Of a DNA stretch of 64,000 bases, positions 34,636-46,519 are shown in pieces. Under the pieces are notes generated by a model, which saw only the letters and a list, made by a program, of their open reading frames with translations, did no database searches and had not been told where the DNA came from. This DNA comes from Pomacea canaliculata (Eukaryota; Mollusca; Gastropoda; Architaenioglossa; Ampullariidae). Where the stretch lies: the NCBI RefSeq assembly GCF_003073045.1, contig NC_037599.1, forward strand, positions 310,001 to 374,000, given 5' to 3'. Made by a program: the position numbers and the translations under genes. Positions within the stretch are counted from its first letter, which is position 1, and each line of letters opens with the position of its first letter.

Positions 34636-35689
34636 CTGTGTGGCAAAGGGATGCTATATTATTTTCATTTATATATTATTTTTGTCCCGTTCTTTTTTCA
34701 CTTGTAGAAGAACCCTAATGTACGGTGTCAAATGATTATAATATATAATAGTGCATCTTCATCTTCACAGACAGGAATGCAGCCTTTCAAGCTTTTGATT
34801 CGATACATCCTGACCCCACATCCTGATTCTCAAAGACAATCTTTCCACACTGTCAGTGACAGAACCATTCACTATCCAGTGAATTCAGCTCATGTATACA
34901 TTTCACGCAATGAGTTTTCAGGCTGATTGGCTGTAGAAGGCAGACAACTCTCTGGCCCAGCGAACCCCACATTATACACAGCGATCAAGGCCCTCCTCCA
35001 GAACAAATACAGAGGAGACGTCACTCTATCATGCCAAGCTTGCCTACAACCCTACTGAGCAGTTTGACATAGACCCTCATCTATGGCCTGTGTACAAGGC
35101 ACTGTGGTGTGAATGCTCGTCAAGAAGATACCCATTGAGGGCTGGGCCGGGTGTGAGTGTGGCTACAGTGAACCACAACACACCCTGCAGGACGGCCCTG
35201 TGCTCGAGGTGAAGCTTCAAGGGGGTTGTGTGTTTTTTTTTTGGGGGGGGAGGTAGATCTTCACACCCAAATTTAGGGAACGAGAGACGACCTATGCTGC
35301 CCACAGTTTTGTTGCAGACTTGGGCAAGAGGATTCGACTGCACAGACGCTGACTGCAGAAGTAGCGATGGCGGTGTTTACCGTAATGTTTGTACTAAATA
35401 TAAATAGTACGTCACCTAAACGCCATTGTCATGTTTGATGAACATCAGGTCGCATCACGTCTTAGTCGGATAAATATGGACAAATGTTTCACCATAGTTG
35501 GCAAATGTTTACCGTGCCCGTCATGTCAACACGTTGACAAAGATTTGATATGACGTCATGTCTCCAATGGAATATTTTATTGCTTAGGCCGTCGGCCTCT
35601 CACAGATGACGTCATGTAAATACTTTGACAAACGGTTGTTCGCATTTGTCCGGTGAAAAAAGGGCTGAGAGGTATAGCGATGTAACCGA

Positions 35690-36010
35690 ATGGCAGGGTG
35701 TCCGAGGAACATTTGATCCAAACGGGCTGGTGTTTCGTAAGCATCAGGGTTGAGCAGTGGAATATTTCATAAGCAGCAGATTTAAACGGTACGATGTCTA
35801 AACAAAATCAGGGCTAAACGGTAAAATGTTTAATGAACATCAAGGATGAACAGCATGGTGTTTAATGACCATCAGGGATGAACAGTAAAGTGTCGAATAA
35901 ACACTAGCCCTGAACTGGATGGCGTCTAATGAAGATCGTAACTGGAACAGCAGGTGTCCAATGATTATTATGGGTGAAAAGGCTGTGGTGTCTAATGAAA
36001 TTTGAGGTTG
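35690..36010 (+). repeat. ~35-bp tandem repeat (GATGAACAG...GTTTAATGA-CATCAGG)
   Basis: About nine diverged units, clearest at 35820-35900 (ATGTTTAATGAACATCAAGG, ATGAACAGCATGGTGTTTAA TGACCATCAGGGATGAACAG). Related single units may reach back to 35380-35460. Confidence 0.75.
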
Positions 36011-37690
36011 GGTGGTTCAAGACTTTAGGTTCATGTCCTGTGCGTACAAGTGGCGTGGAACAGCCCGGGTGGGACGAACTCGTGCATGCAAGTCGCCTCC
36101 TACGAGTACTGCGTAGCGAAAGGAACACGTACTGTGGAGAGCAGGCAGCCACAAGATGTGCATTGTGATAAACATGTGGGCAAGACTGACACAAACACAC
36201 GGCGTCCGCCCTCAAGTGACCCCATAGTGTTCTGTCTACGTCCTCCTAACTTCCGCTGGCGCTGCCTGGACTTTGGCCTGTCCTTCACCTTGACCTGTCA
36301 ACGCCCACTTGGCGGTTATACCGCTTACAAACAGCGGGACAGACATAAACACTAACTTAGCCGCTGTGTAAGATTATGGCAAGGCACTTTTTGTGGGATT
36401 CTATTTAGCAGATATACCACAGGATTGACGATTTCTTCCCAGATTTATACAAATATAATTAATAAAGAACTTAAAAAGACGAAGACCCCCAAAATCCAAA
36501 TGGTGATCGATCGAGATAAAGGAAAGTAAAGTGCGTCATCGGTAAGTGGTCAATACGGCCGGCCAGCCAGCCAGCCAGCCAGCCACAGATGGAATAGTCG
36601 ACTGGAAAGAAAGATCCACTGCAAGATTATAGGATAGTGGACTAGAAAGAAAGGTTCACTGCCAGATGTGTCAAGGCCAGACACTTTCGAATGCTTGTTA
36701 CAACAGCTACTACAAAACAAATGTCAATAAGAAATGCAGTTTTGTCATTAAACTAGACACAAGATGGCAGTGTATGATAGCTGCACATTCACAAATACTT
36801 TGTCATTAAGCTATGCACTAGACTACTCAAAGATAAGCTGCCTATTGACAAATACATGTATACTTTGATCGAGTTGGTCCCGTCTGGCGGCAAGTCGGTG
36901 ATCACACAAAAATAACCTTAATTTCGTCACGTGTTGAGGCATGTGTGTTTTTGTGTGACGGGGAGAATAATGTGTATTTTGTGAAGGTACCCGGTACCCG
37001 GCACGACAGTCGGTAAGTCGCGCGGTGTAACGTGTGTTGATGGTGGGGTCGGTATTTGTGCTCGCGTTCACAAACTTTCTCATGGATATTGATGTTTACA
37101 AGTTGAATTAAGTCAGCGAAGACTGGTGAAAATGGAGATGTGTTTTTTAAAATAAAATGTAACCATAACTGAGTACTGACAGCTATCTTTGTCCGTGGTG
37201 TCACTGATCCACAACGTGTATAGGTGGATGGCTGAGTGTACGCCGAGACCAACGCTGGGCTTGCCAAGTTCTCCGCGACTAGTCTCGGCGAGCAATGGAC
37301 AGACTTCCGCTTCAAACAGATCTTGGCTCTCAGTAGATCGAAACTTTTGTGTGAACGGCTGTAGCATGACAGCCCCTCGCCACTCCTCTTTCTCTTCCGA
37401 TATACCTGCCCGCCTAAACGACAAAAAAACTTACACCGAAACATCTGACACTTGCACAGTGGCATCCGTCCACACAGCAGTATAAACACCTCGGGTTTAT
37501 TGTTGTTACACTTGTAGACTCTGCTGACAGTCATTGTCGTCCTTTGTTCAACCGGAAGTGTTCTGTGGACAGCCTCGTTCTCGGCCTCAACTGACAAACA
37601 TCGTCTGCTAGTCACCCCGGGTACAGTCGCCAACAGATCTATAGCGCAATAACACATGCAAAATATTTGTCAGCTCTGAAATGATGTAAC
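36010..37690. other. Gene-free stretch with a chance 251-codon ORF
   Basis: Contains a (CCAG)n microsatellite at 36563-36584 and long but motif-free ORFs on the minus strand (36902-37657). The long ORF is basic and rich in Ser, Thr, His and Cys with no recognisable domain, signal or exon structure. I do not support it as a gene. Confidence 0.4.
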
Positions 37691-37695
37691 TGGGA

Positions 37696-37925
37696 CCACG
37701 TGCAACATACTCCCTAGTTGAGGGTAAACAAGCATTTTGTGCTGAATCTGATGGTGTAGGTCTGTACGACATGAGGGCTGTCCAGTCATGACAGCTGCCT
37801 GCTCCAGGGTCACGTGCAACATACTCCGTACTTCCCTAGTTGAGGGTGAACAAGCATTTTGTGCTGAATCTGATGGAGTACGACATGAGGGCTGTCCAGT
37901 CATGACAGCCGCCTGCTCCAGGGTC
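37696..37925 (+). repeat. ~115-bp tandem duplication
   Basis: Two copies share CACGTGCAACATACTCC, CTAGTTGAGGGT-AACAAGCA, TTTTGTGCTGAATCTGATGG, TACGACATGAGGGCTGTCCA and GTCATGACAGC-GCCTGCTCC. Copy starts are at about 37696 and 37811. They are very similar, so the duplication is young. Confidence 0.9.
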
Positions 37926-37929
37926 AAGA

Positions 37930-40476
37930 CACCCACCCTACGGTAGGAGCGTGCAGTCACAGTGGCGGCCATTGACGCAGACATGCAGTAAAAGGGGATA
38001 TGGTGTTTTAATTACGATCATATTGAAATAATAAAGACACACCCACTATTTTTTTAATAAGTAATAAATAGATTTTTGATGTATTTCTCTCATATTGTCT
38101 GCTTTTGTTTCAAACAAACCCTATTAAATTACGAGATAATGATAACCGGAGGTATGGTATCGGTAGCATCATGGACGTTGATATTAGTTCGTGGTAGCAT
38201 TAGGCTGAAGCAGACGATTGCTTTATCCGTGAGTTTTAGCGTGTTTATGTAAAAGTTATTGTAATTTTGACTATAAAACAAAATAGTCGATGATTTATTG
38301 ATTGTTATACGTCGATAGTATCTTATCGTTACTGATACATTTTACCTGCAAGTTGAATTGTTAAAATAAGGCATAATTAAGCAACTATTAATATTATAGA
38401 TAACGAAATGCGTAGAACTGTTTAACCGTTTTAATGGTTACAAAAATAATGTAATCTGCTTAAAACTGGACCCAGACAATAATCAAGAGGATTAACGAGG
38501 GGACGTTTAATATGCAGCGAGGCCCAAGCAAATGATAACCAAATCCGACTACTATATTTGTTAACATAACAATTGCTCATAATATTATTTATAACAACTA
38601 TTTAGATCTCGCCTCTTGGAGGGGGGGAGGGGACTGTATTATCCACACAAACGTTTGTGGTATTCACTTATTTACTTGAAATCGCGCTTGTGTGTGTTAT
38701 TTCTCTCATCACCATCAAGTCAAAGTTTGGGTGGACTAACAAGACGAGTGTCCAGAGCAAATATGAAATACTTACTCCTCATTTTTAACCACTACCCCCT
38801 CCACTTCATCTAAACGTAATTCGATTAGTAAGCAGATTCATGTTTGATGTGACATGTTTGTATCACAGCATGTCACTATGGATCATTTCATGCACGAGGC
38901 CTGGCGGGAAGCGTCCTTCTTTTAGTGTCAGCAAGCTCCCCCTCAGGCAGCCAACAGCTTTTGTTTTTTGTAAAAGAAACACCTCGAGTCCTCGACCATA
39001 CCTGTGTCCTGCCACCATTTGCTTACTTGCAGTATGGGGGTGGGGTGGTGCCAGTTCTTTTCAGTTTTCTGCAAGAATCCGGGGAGGGTGTGTATGTGTG
39101 GGGTGGAAATAGAGAAGGGACAGGAGAGAGCATTACGTGTGTGTGTGTGAGAGAGAGAGGGAGGTGATTGTACTTGTTATGTTTACACTCGTCCTGCTGC
39201 ACTGCTGTGCAATGGTGTCAAGGCTAACACAGACACATGCTGGTACCGGCAACCTCCCGACTCGTGGAATTTTGCTCTCGTGGCATTTTGTGCTTTGGAC
39301 TTAGGACCAGCTCATATAGCTGCTAAAAAACCTCTTACCATATGTGTAGCTCCCCCTCCCCTAGCAGCTGTTTTATTCAACCCCCTCCCCGCCCCACCTG
39401 CCTCCATCCGTGGTTACCTCCACTCACAGCATCCTCCCTTCGTGGAGGTTCCTCTTTCAGCGGTTGGGGCTGTAGTGTCTCCATATTTGGTTAGCCGGCT
39501 CGCACTTTGACCTCAACTACAAACCAATCATCTGCGTGAAATCCATGGGCGTGTCTTATTCTCTCTTTCCTTCCTTTAGTCGGCAAAACAAGGTCTGATG
39601 CCTCTGTGTGAGAAAGAGAGAGATTTTTATATTTCAATGAATACTTGGACCTTCCACGACCCCCCTGCAGTGATCTGCCTTTTTGTCTACTTCCGAAAAC
39701 AGCGGCATGTTGAAGCTTCGTGTGTGTGTGTGGAAGCTTGTAAACAGCTGAGATAAAACGATAAATGAAAGTTTTATATGTGATAATTTGTAGAGATCTC
39801 ACATACAAGAATCTGTGAAGCTTTTGTGTACGTTTGTACACGTAAGGCAACCTATATCTTGCTTCAAATGAACTGCACCTGCAGGAGAGACCAGATGCAT
39901 GTTAAATGAATGATCTCTGAGGCTAGTTAGAGGTGTCATTCTCTGTGTGAACGTGCGCGGGAGGGCGCCAGGAAGAAAGCGTTACAGTTTGGCGACATCT
40001 TACTGTCCGAGTGATTGTCCACCGCTGTGTAATTAATTACTGATGACAACCGATGCGCTGGGTGTACTTGCATCGTTGCGGCCCATGACGTCCCCGCGAT
40101 ACTAACTTGAGGAAAGCGCGTAGTGTGCGCGCGTGCGATTGCCTCTTGTCCCCACTTTGTCCCCACTCTCCCTCTCCCTCTCCCTCCCTTAGACGTCAGG
40201 TGTCGCTACCGACGGCGACTGCAGGTCCGCCGCTTGTTGCTCGCAAGCCCAGCCACTCTTGCGCCAACCGCCCGCACCACTTGGTGCTTTCAAGAAAGCA
40301 GATGGTGTTTGCCCGACATGGTGTCGTGGTGACGTGCCTGGCGTAACGGCGTGGTGCTCTGCAAGGTTCTGTGACGCATGTGGCAGTGACGTAGAGCTAG
40401 GAGTTGAAGTATACGGACCTGTCTGTTGGACCCGACATCTTGTTAGGGAGGTGGGCTTCCAGCAACGGACATCGAC
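37930..40476. other. Upstream region of the TGF-beta ligand gene
   Basis: No coding exon is supported. Base composition becomes GC-richer from about 39900 towards the start codon, and an ACGTCA element (AGACGTCAGG) is at about 40190. This is the likely promoter and 5' untranslated region. A (TG)n/(AG)n microsatellite is at 39136-39160. Confidence 0.4.
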
Positions 40477-43400
40477 ATGGGGTGGCCGGAACGGAGAGTG
40501 TTGGCTGTACTAGTGGCGATACTCTGTCTTGCACCCTGCACCCTGCTTGTTGCGCTGTCACCTGACCTTAAACCATCACAGAATGTTCCAACAGCCACTG
40601 CGCAGACGGAGCCAGACTGGCACTCGAGGTCACTATCTAAGAAGAGTTTCTCTGATTTGAAGAGCACCCCGTCACCTGATCTTGTTGCTGATGCTGGTGG
40701 TAGTGTTGTCAGCGGTGGCTACGGTAAAAGTGTTGGTGATGCACACGAGAGAACGACAGACAAAAGTGATGAACAGCAAGAAAAAGAGCAGAGAACCAGT
40801 GCCATGGCCAGGTTGAGACAGTGGGCAAGTCCGACTGCTCCCTCTTCCACGGCAAAAGAATTGCAGGACGTGGAAGGTACACACGCCAGGGGAGACGATA
40901 AGCCGGAAGCAGCCGTGGAAAAGCGCGATAAGCACGTGACTCCTTGGTCCGACGACGACGCCATCAGAGACCTTAACGCAGACTACCCTGATCATGATGA
41001 GTTGGAAGACGACATCGATGATGATATAATAAACAAAAAAGAGTCTCCGAAACTGGGGGTCCCATCGCGTCATCATGAACGTTATGAACAGCGACAAGGG
41101 CAAGATGGCGGGCAAGAGGAAGGTACCAAGAGATGGCGCCAGCAGCTTGTCCGTGAATCTGACGATACAAGGCAGGACGTCAAGACACAAGCAAGTGGCC
41201 ATGCCAGCGATCTCAAAGAAGAGCCGCCCCAGGCCAGCAGACCATCCAGTGGGGCACCTCGCGAATCGGCCACGATTGTTGGAACCAAAGCTGACCCACT
41301 ACGCTCCGAGATCAACTTCGAGGGCCACAAGTACGAGAAGGTGAAGTCGAGGAACCGCCCAAAATGGCTGTCGCACCTCGCCGGACAACGACAGACAGCA
41401 GGCGGGGGACTGGGCACAGAAGACCTGCACGTCAACCACGAAGGTCTGCAGGTGCTCAGTCCTTCGCCACCTCACAGCCTTACCACAGACGAAGCCTTAA
41501 CACCTGCACCCCTTAATGGCGAGAGAGACAAACATGATGGAAGTTCAGATGTCCCAAGCGACCTGGGAGTCAAAGAGGAACATCGTCAGAGCTCCATGGA
41601 GGACAATCACGACCGCGTCGACGACTACAATCGGACAAAGGAAAGCAGGATTAACACCAGTGATCCTCACGACGACAAGTGGTCGGCGATGAAGCAGAAG
41701 AAGACGGCCTACCTCAAAAGCTGTCCTGCTTGTCAAGCCGGCATTAATGAAGCCCGCACTCTTAGGCTGCAGGTAAGCTGCATGTCTGTCTGTCTGTCTG
41801 TCTGTCTGTCTGAGATAAAAACGGCCAAGGCATGGATATTAAAGCACATTTGTCAAGCACATGTTAGTGTCAGAAACTGTTGTCAACTAGGGATGAAATA
41901 ATACAAAATATAAAAATATAAAAGACCGCAAAAAAAAAAAAAAAAAAAAAAAAGCTGGGTCCAGACTGATTGGCTCTTAAAACCAATCTTGTTGTGAAAT
42001 ATTCTTGGTCGTCTTCGGCCTTCCTGTGGTGCAGGTACTAAGAGACCAGCTGCTTGACAAGTTGCGGATGGTGCCACGGTTCAAATCCAGCCCCTGGCGA
42101 CCCAAACTGCCTGACCAGGTGTTCCCCGACTACCTGCAACACGATGAAAGCGACGTCGACAGCAAGTACTACGCCCGCACCACTGAACTCATCGTCTTGG
42201 GCCGTGACCGTGAGTTGAATAGAACTTGGTACAGCTGACAGTCATTGCTGTCATTTTAGACCTCGAGAGAGTTGACTCGGCCACCCAGTCACTCGCTCAG
42301 CAACCATCAGGAGCATCTACATCAGCTAAGGGCACAGTCACACACACACACCTTCTTTCTCGCGCGCCTTGCCTCTTGCCTCCTCTCCCTCCAGGATGCA
42401 AGCAAGACACATACAGCGACTTTTGCTGCTGACGCTGGCGTGTCTACCACATACACAAGATTATGGCAACATAAGTCACATGACAGGAGACACACGCATG
42501 CTTTGATTATAAGGTCTGTTGTCGTTAAACGGGATGAGACAGTCTTACAGGACCTGCAGTTTCCAGTAAACTATTTGTGTTGTATCCAAATGTTTGGGAG
42601 TGTATCAAACATGTTGGAGTGTGTTGCGCATTCACCATTTTCGGGTACTTGTAGGTAGGAAGTGAACATTTATATGAGCACTTACAGGTCCCTCTGACTT
42701 GGGACGGTATTACGAGCTGAATAAGATGTACGGGTATTTTGAATTATCTTGAGACCCGCAGATTTGAAAAATATACAGCACGGTTATAGATTGTTTAGAA
42801 GTTCTGCCGAGTATCAGAAGTATAGTAGTTATTGTTTAGGACTGAGGTGGGCAAACTACGGCCCGCGGACGTCTTTGGACCAGCCCATCCACCAAAATGT
42901 GAAGTGCACTTGTTTTTATTCAGTCTAGGTTAAGTTGATTGAAATTTAAATACGACACTTTTCATAAATAAACGTGTGTACATCATGAATGTGAATATCC
43001 TGACATATGAAGCGTGAATACCCTAACATATCACACATGTGAATATCTAACATATCAAACATGCTCGCTGGTAAGTGAGCAGACGGATGTCAGGGTGGCG
43101 TTTCTAACCACCCCTTCCTCCTATCGTCACGCCGACTAGCGCCACCTGTCGCCGTCATCAAGCACTTAGTCCTTGTTCTCCAGACGACACTTTAGTCTTT
43201 CTTTGACGATCGGCGGAATAATGAACAAAAGGGAAGGACGGGAAGGGCGCTTGAACTGTATTTACGGTTTTCTTCCTCAAAAACTGTGCGACATTGAAGT
43301 GTCAAACGTCACGTCTTTACAGTTGACGTCTCGTCGCCACACCTGGCGGCCGCTCCCTCCATTGTGTCTCTTTGTCAGCTTTGGCCTCGGCGACTTAATG

Positions 43401-46400
43401 CCGACTGTAAATTAGTCAAGACGTCTGACGTCCCCACCCACCCATGTCTTTCACCCGATTGAAGATGTCACACAGGCAGGTGGCCACATACGGGTGGAGA
43501 GAGAGGGGGGGGGGGGCGACATGTTGAACGGCGTCGGTCTGTCTCCATGACAACCACACAGTCAGGTTTGTCAATAGCCATGTCCCTGTGTGTACCTTTT
43601 CTTGTAGTTTTTGTGTGTTTTCTTGTATCCTATCTGCGACCTGAGGATTCCGTCACAAGGGGTCCGCCTGCTTCTCACGCGTGCAGACACGAGAAGGGGG
43701 TGGGGGGGAGAGAGGAAGTCGACAAGGGGCCACAGTAGACATAAAGCAGCAGTTACACTGCACGGAATTTCTTTTAAACATTTAGTGTGTGGTGTCCAAC
43801 GGGATAGCTGATTCACCAACAGAACGAGCTAAATCACTTGTTCATTTTCTTGTGCTTTTCCCCTCCTGTCGTAATATGATGCAATGCACAATCGACACTG
43901 TGGTATATTCTGACACAGCTCTCGATCACCGTTTTACTTTTGCCGCTCACACGTTGTAACAATGAGTTCCGTGGAGTCTACTAACTTATATCTCGTGCAT
44001 GTTTACATAGCCGGCTTTACAGATCATACACTGAACTTTGTCAAGTCTGTTTCTATCTATATCTACTCAAATGTGGTGACGTGCCCCAGTCGCAACATTG
44101 ATGCATAAATCAGCCAGTGTGTATGCGAGTGGCATATGGTTGAGGGTGACGTACGCTATTCAAATGACCTCACCTAGCTGCAGCTTGTCAAGCATGGCTT
44201 TGTAAAGTAGCCTGGGGGGCTCATTTTATAGCTGCATGTTTTCTTTGACATCTTACTTTCTGGGACGTGTGTGTCACTGCGTGTGCTTCCTTCTCAGTCG
44301 GCAGACATCGCCTACGAAGGGAGGGCACGGGGTCCTATCAGTTTGCGGTCACTGGCAAAGTCAAGGGCAGCGTTTCCTCGGCGGAGTTGTGGGTCTACAA
44401 GATGGCCGACGCCAACGACGTCCACGGGCAGACGCTGATCATCACGGAACTCGACTTCCGCAAGGGACGCCACCTACAAGAGCGCAGCCTGGTGGCGCGC
44501 CTGGAGACCAAGGTGCAGGAAGGCTGGGTCAGCTTTGATGTCACCCGCCTAGTACAGCGCTGGGAAGAGGCCGGCCAGCCGGCTCCCATGCAGCTGCTGG
44601 CCATCAGGTGCAAGACTTGCGCAAGGACCAACTACCGCGCCATCTTCGGTGCTAAGGTGAGACGCACCTACATATCGGATTAAAAGGTATCTCCTCTACC
44701 TCACCTCTCCAGCAGTGGTTAATACAACAGTTAGCAGGGAAAGTAAAGATTGTGAAGCAGAGGGGTGGGCTCTACCATACCTCAGACATGATGAGCCACT
44801 TGCAGTCCATTTTCCACCTGCCTACTAGGATGTGGGACTCCCACTGATAGATGGTCGACACATTCAAGCGTATATAGCCTACATGACATACGAACCGTTC
44901 ATCTCAAGAGTTAGCTTACCTGGCTCAAGCATGCTTACAGTGCAGGGGTCAAAAGTTGTCTCCAGGATCTGAGCAAGCATGTGGAAGACAGCCTTGCCTT
45001 TCCTTGTCTGAGAAATCAGATACCCATTTGCTGGGTAGGCAGGTTGGGGAGGGGAGAGGGTGAAAGGGTTTCTTGTCACAGGCCTGAGCAGTCCTCAAAT
45101 CAGAGATCTGCTCAAAATTCACTGGTACCAGGTTACAAAATCTGCTGTTCTGTTAATTAAAACAGCCTAGTCTATCATACCATTTATTTACACTGAAATT
45201 TGCATTTATATTTTATGTTGCCTTATGTCTGAGGTATGAAGGATTTCATTTTGCTGTACAGAGCAACTTTCGCCCAGTACTTGTGATGCACCTCCAAAGT
45301 ACTGAGGAGCATGAACGCAAGCGGCGTAGTACCTGTGACCCAGAGTTTGACTGCTGCAAATTTGACCTCTTTGTACACTTCAGGGATTTGGGCATCCATG
45401 AAGTCCTTCATCCAAGAACCATCAAAGCTGACTACTGCTATGGTTCTTGTGACAGTAAGTAGGTGGGGTGCTGGCTGGAATTTTAACACATAAGTGTCAC
45501 AAGAACACGCAGTAGTCTTTATGACCACTAGCAGTCGTATAGCTAAAATAGGCTCAACACATAGGCTGAATGTCTGAGAATCATTTGTGAGTTTCAGCAT
45601 CCTTGCAACTACAATAGATACGAACACTAATCCTCACAAGCCCAGTGACATACGTTGATTTAAATTCTTCTTATCCGTGCACATAGTAAGATGGCATCAA
45701 TGTGGGAAAGGAGATAGCCTAGTGATTAGACCACTGGCATTTGAACTAAGAGTGCACTGGTTCAATACCCAATTAGCACAGCAAACTTCCCCGTCAACCC
45801 AGCTGGTGGGAATACATACCTGACTCCTTAGTGGGTTGGGGAAGGTAAGGCAGCGAAGGAGAGAAGATGGGCACCACCTTCACGTAAAGCTGGCCCTGAG
45901 AAAAGTGAGGTCTTTAACACCTCATCTCCCAACGACCTGAAAAGGTTAAGGGACGACCTCTTTTTGTTTAAATCAACTGTCCACATGGTCCTAGTCTGGA
46001 CAGACATGTTTGTGTATAATAATATTGAGGATTTATATCGTGCCTTTCCAAAGATTTACTCAGATTGCTTTATAAATCATATATAGGCTAAATAATCAAG
46101 AACCATGCACCCATACTTCATATTACAGACACACTCGCTTCTACATAATACACTATTCATACGCAAAGTAAATTACAGGCACATGTTAGGTCTGTTCATG
46201 GTCAGGACAGGGTCACAGTGAAGTCGTTGTTGAAATAGGATGGCATAACTACCTGCTTGTTATCTGTTAACTCTGCTGATGTATGTTTGTGTGTGCAGGA
46301 CCCGACCTTGGTCATTATCACCACTCGCAGCTGATGCAGAACTATCGCTGGAACAATGACCGTCCCATTAACTCCACTCTGAGAGAAAGAGTAAAACCTT

Positions 46401-46519
46401 GCTGTGTCCCTGTGGTCCTGCGCCAGACTTCCATCATGTATTACAACAACAGTCTTAACACTCAAATCAACAACGGCGTGGTACCCAACATCCTGGTAGA
46501 CAAGTGCGGATGTGCTTGA
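40477..46519 (+). CDS. TGF-beta superfamily ligand, activin/myostatin-type, long prodomain (five exons)
   Basis: Exons: 40477-41772, 42035-42209, 44298-44656, 45262-45454 and 46299-46519 (stop TGA); phases agree and the product is 747 residues. The first exon gives a signal peptide (VLAVLVAILCLAPCTLLVAL) and then about 380 residues rich in Asp, Glu, Lys, Arg and His with no fold visible. The TGF-beta propeptide starts near SCPACQAGINEARTLRLQ and runs through YYARTTELIVLG, SSAELWVYK and WVSFDVTRLVQRW. A furin-type site ERKRR precedes the mature chain STCDPEFDCCKFDLFVHF. Mature cysteines number nine: one early, DCC, DYCYGSC, PCC, and CGCA at the end. An early Cys pair plus the CxxxxxCC pattern is typical of TGF-beta/activin/myostatin ligands, not BMPs. 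HPRTIKADYC resembles the APKRYKANYC block. Orthology (myoglianin, activin, maverick or TGF-beta proper) is not settled. Secreted dimer acting through type I/II receptor kinases and SMADs, by family. Confidence 0.9.
41785..41812 (+). repeat. (TCTG)n microsatellite just after exon 1 donor
   Basis: Seven TCTG units begin 12 bases after the exon 1 splice donor of the TGF-beta gene. A 24-base A run lies at about 41930-41953 in the same short intron. Confidence 0.95.
42844..42900 (+). mobile_element. hAT-like terminal fragment
   Basis: GGTGGGCAAACTACGGCCCG CGG is the usual start of a family of hAT non-autonomous elements. No matching opposite end is seen nearby, so it is a fragment in TGF-beta intron 2. 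Confidence 0.45.
42900..44297 (+). other. Remainder of TGF-beta intron 2
   Basis: Mixed sequence with a G run at 43506-43517 and CpG-containing stretches. Short ORFs here lack motifs. No exon is needed between 42209 and 44298 because their phases join directly. Confidence 0.5.
44965..45065 (-). mobile_element. Old fragment of SINE family 2
   Basis: GCCTTGCCTTTCCTTGTCTG, CAGATACCCATTTGCTGGG and CAGGTTGGGGAGGGGAGAGG correspond to the body of the SINE at 31545-31820 in the same orientation, with many changes. Confidence 0.4.
45700..45965 (+). mobile_element. tRNA-derived SINE family 2, forward copy
   Basis: Has an A box (GATAGCCTAGTGATTAGACC) and a B box (GGTTCAATACCC) at tRNA-like spacing, followed by a body shared with the copies at 31545, 22690 and 44965. 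The 3' end reads AAAAGGTTAAGGGACGACCT. Located in TGF-beta intron 4. Confidence 0.85.
46018..46200 (+). repeat. Interspersed repeat, TTTATATCGTGCCTTTCC head
   Basis: Begins with AATAATATTGAGGATTTATA and shares blocks with 17335-17480 (GCTTTATA, AACCATGCACCCATA, CAAAGTAAATTACAGGCA). It directly follows the SINE in TGF-beta intron 4. Confidence 0.6.

Noticed and set aside
36902..37657. 251-codon ORF on the minus strand
   Set aside because: Long but without any recognisable domain, composition typical of random open frame, no splice or start context, and it overlaps other unsupported ORFs on both strands.
40672..41202. 176-codon ORF antisense to TGF-beta exon 1
   Set aside because: Shadow of the GC-rich coding strand; hydrophobic repeats arise from the complement of Asp/Glu-rich codons.
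45223..45627. 134-codon minus-strand ORF over TGF-beta exon 4
   Set aside because: Antisense shadow of a well-supported exon.
45740..45775. tRNA gene candidate from A and B boxes
   Set aside because: The boxes belong to a SINE with a long body and other copies; no cloverleaf or terminator is evident.
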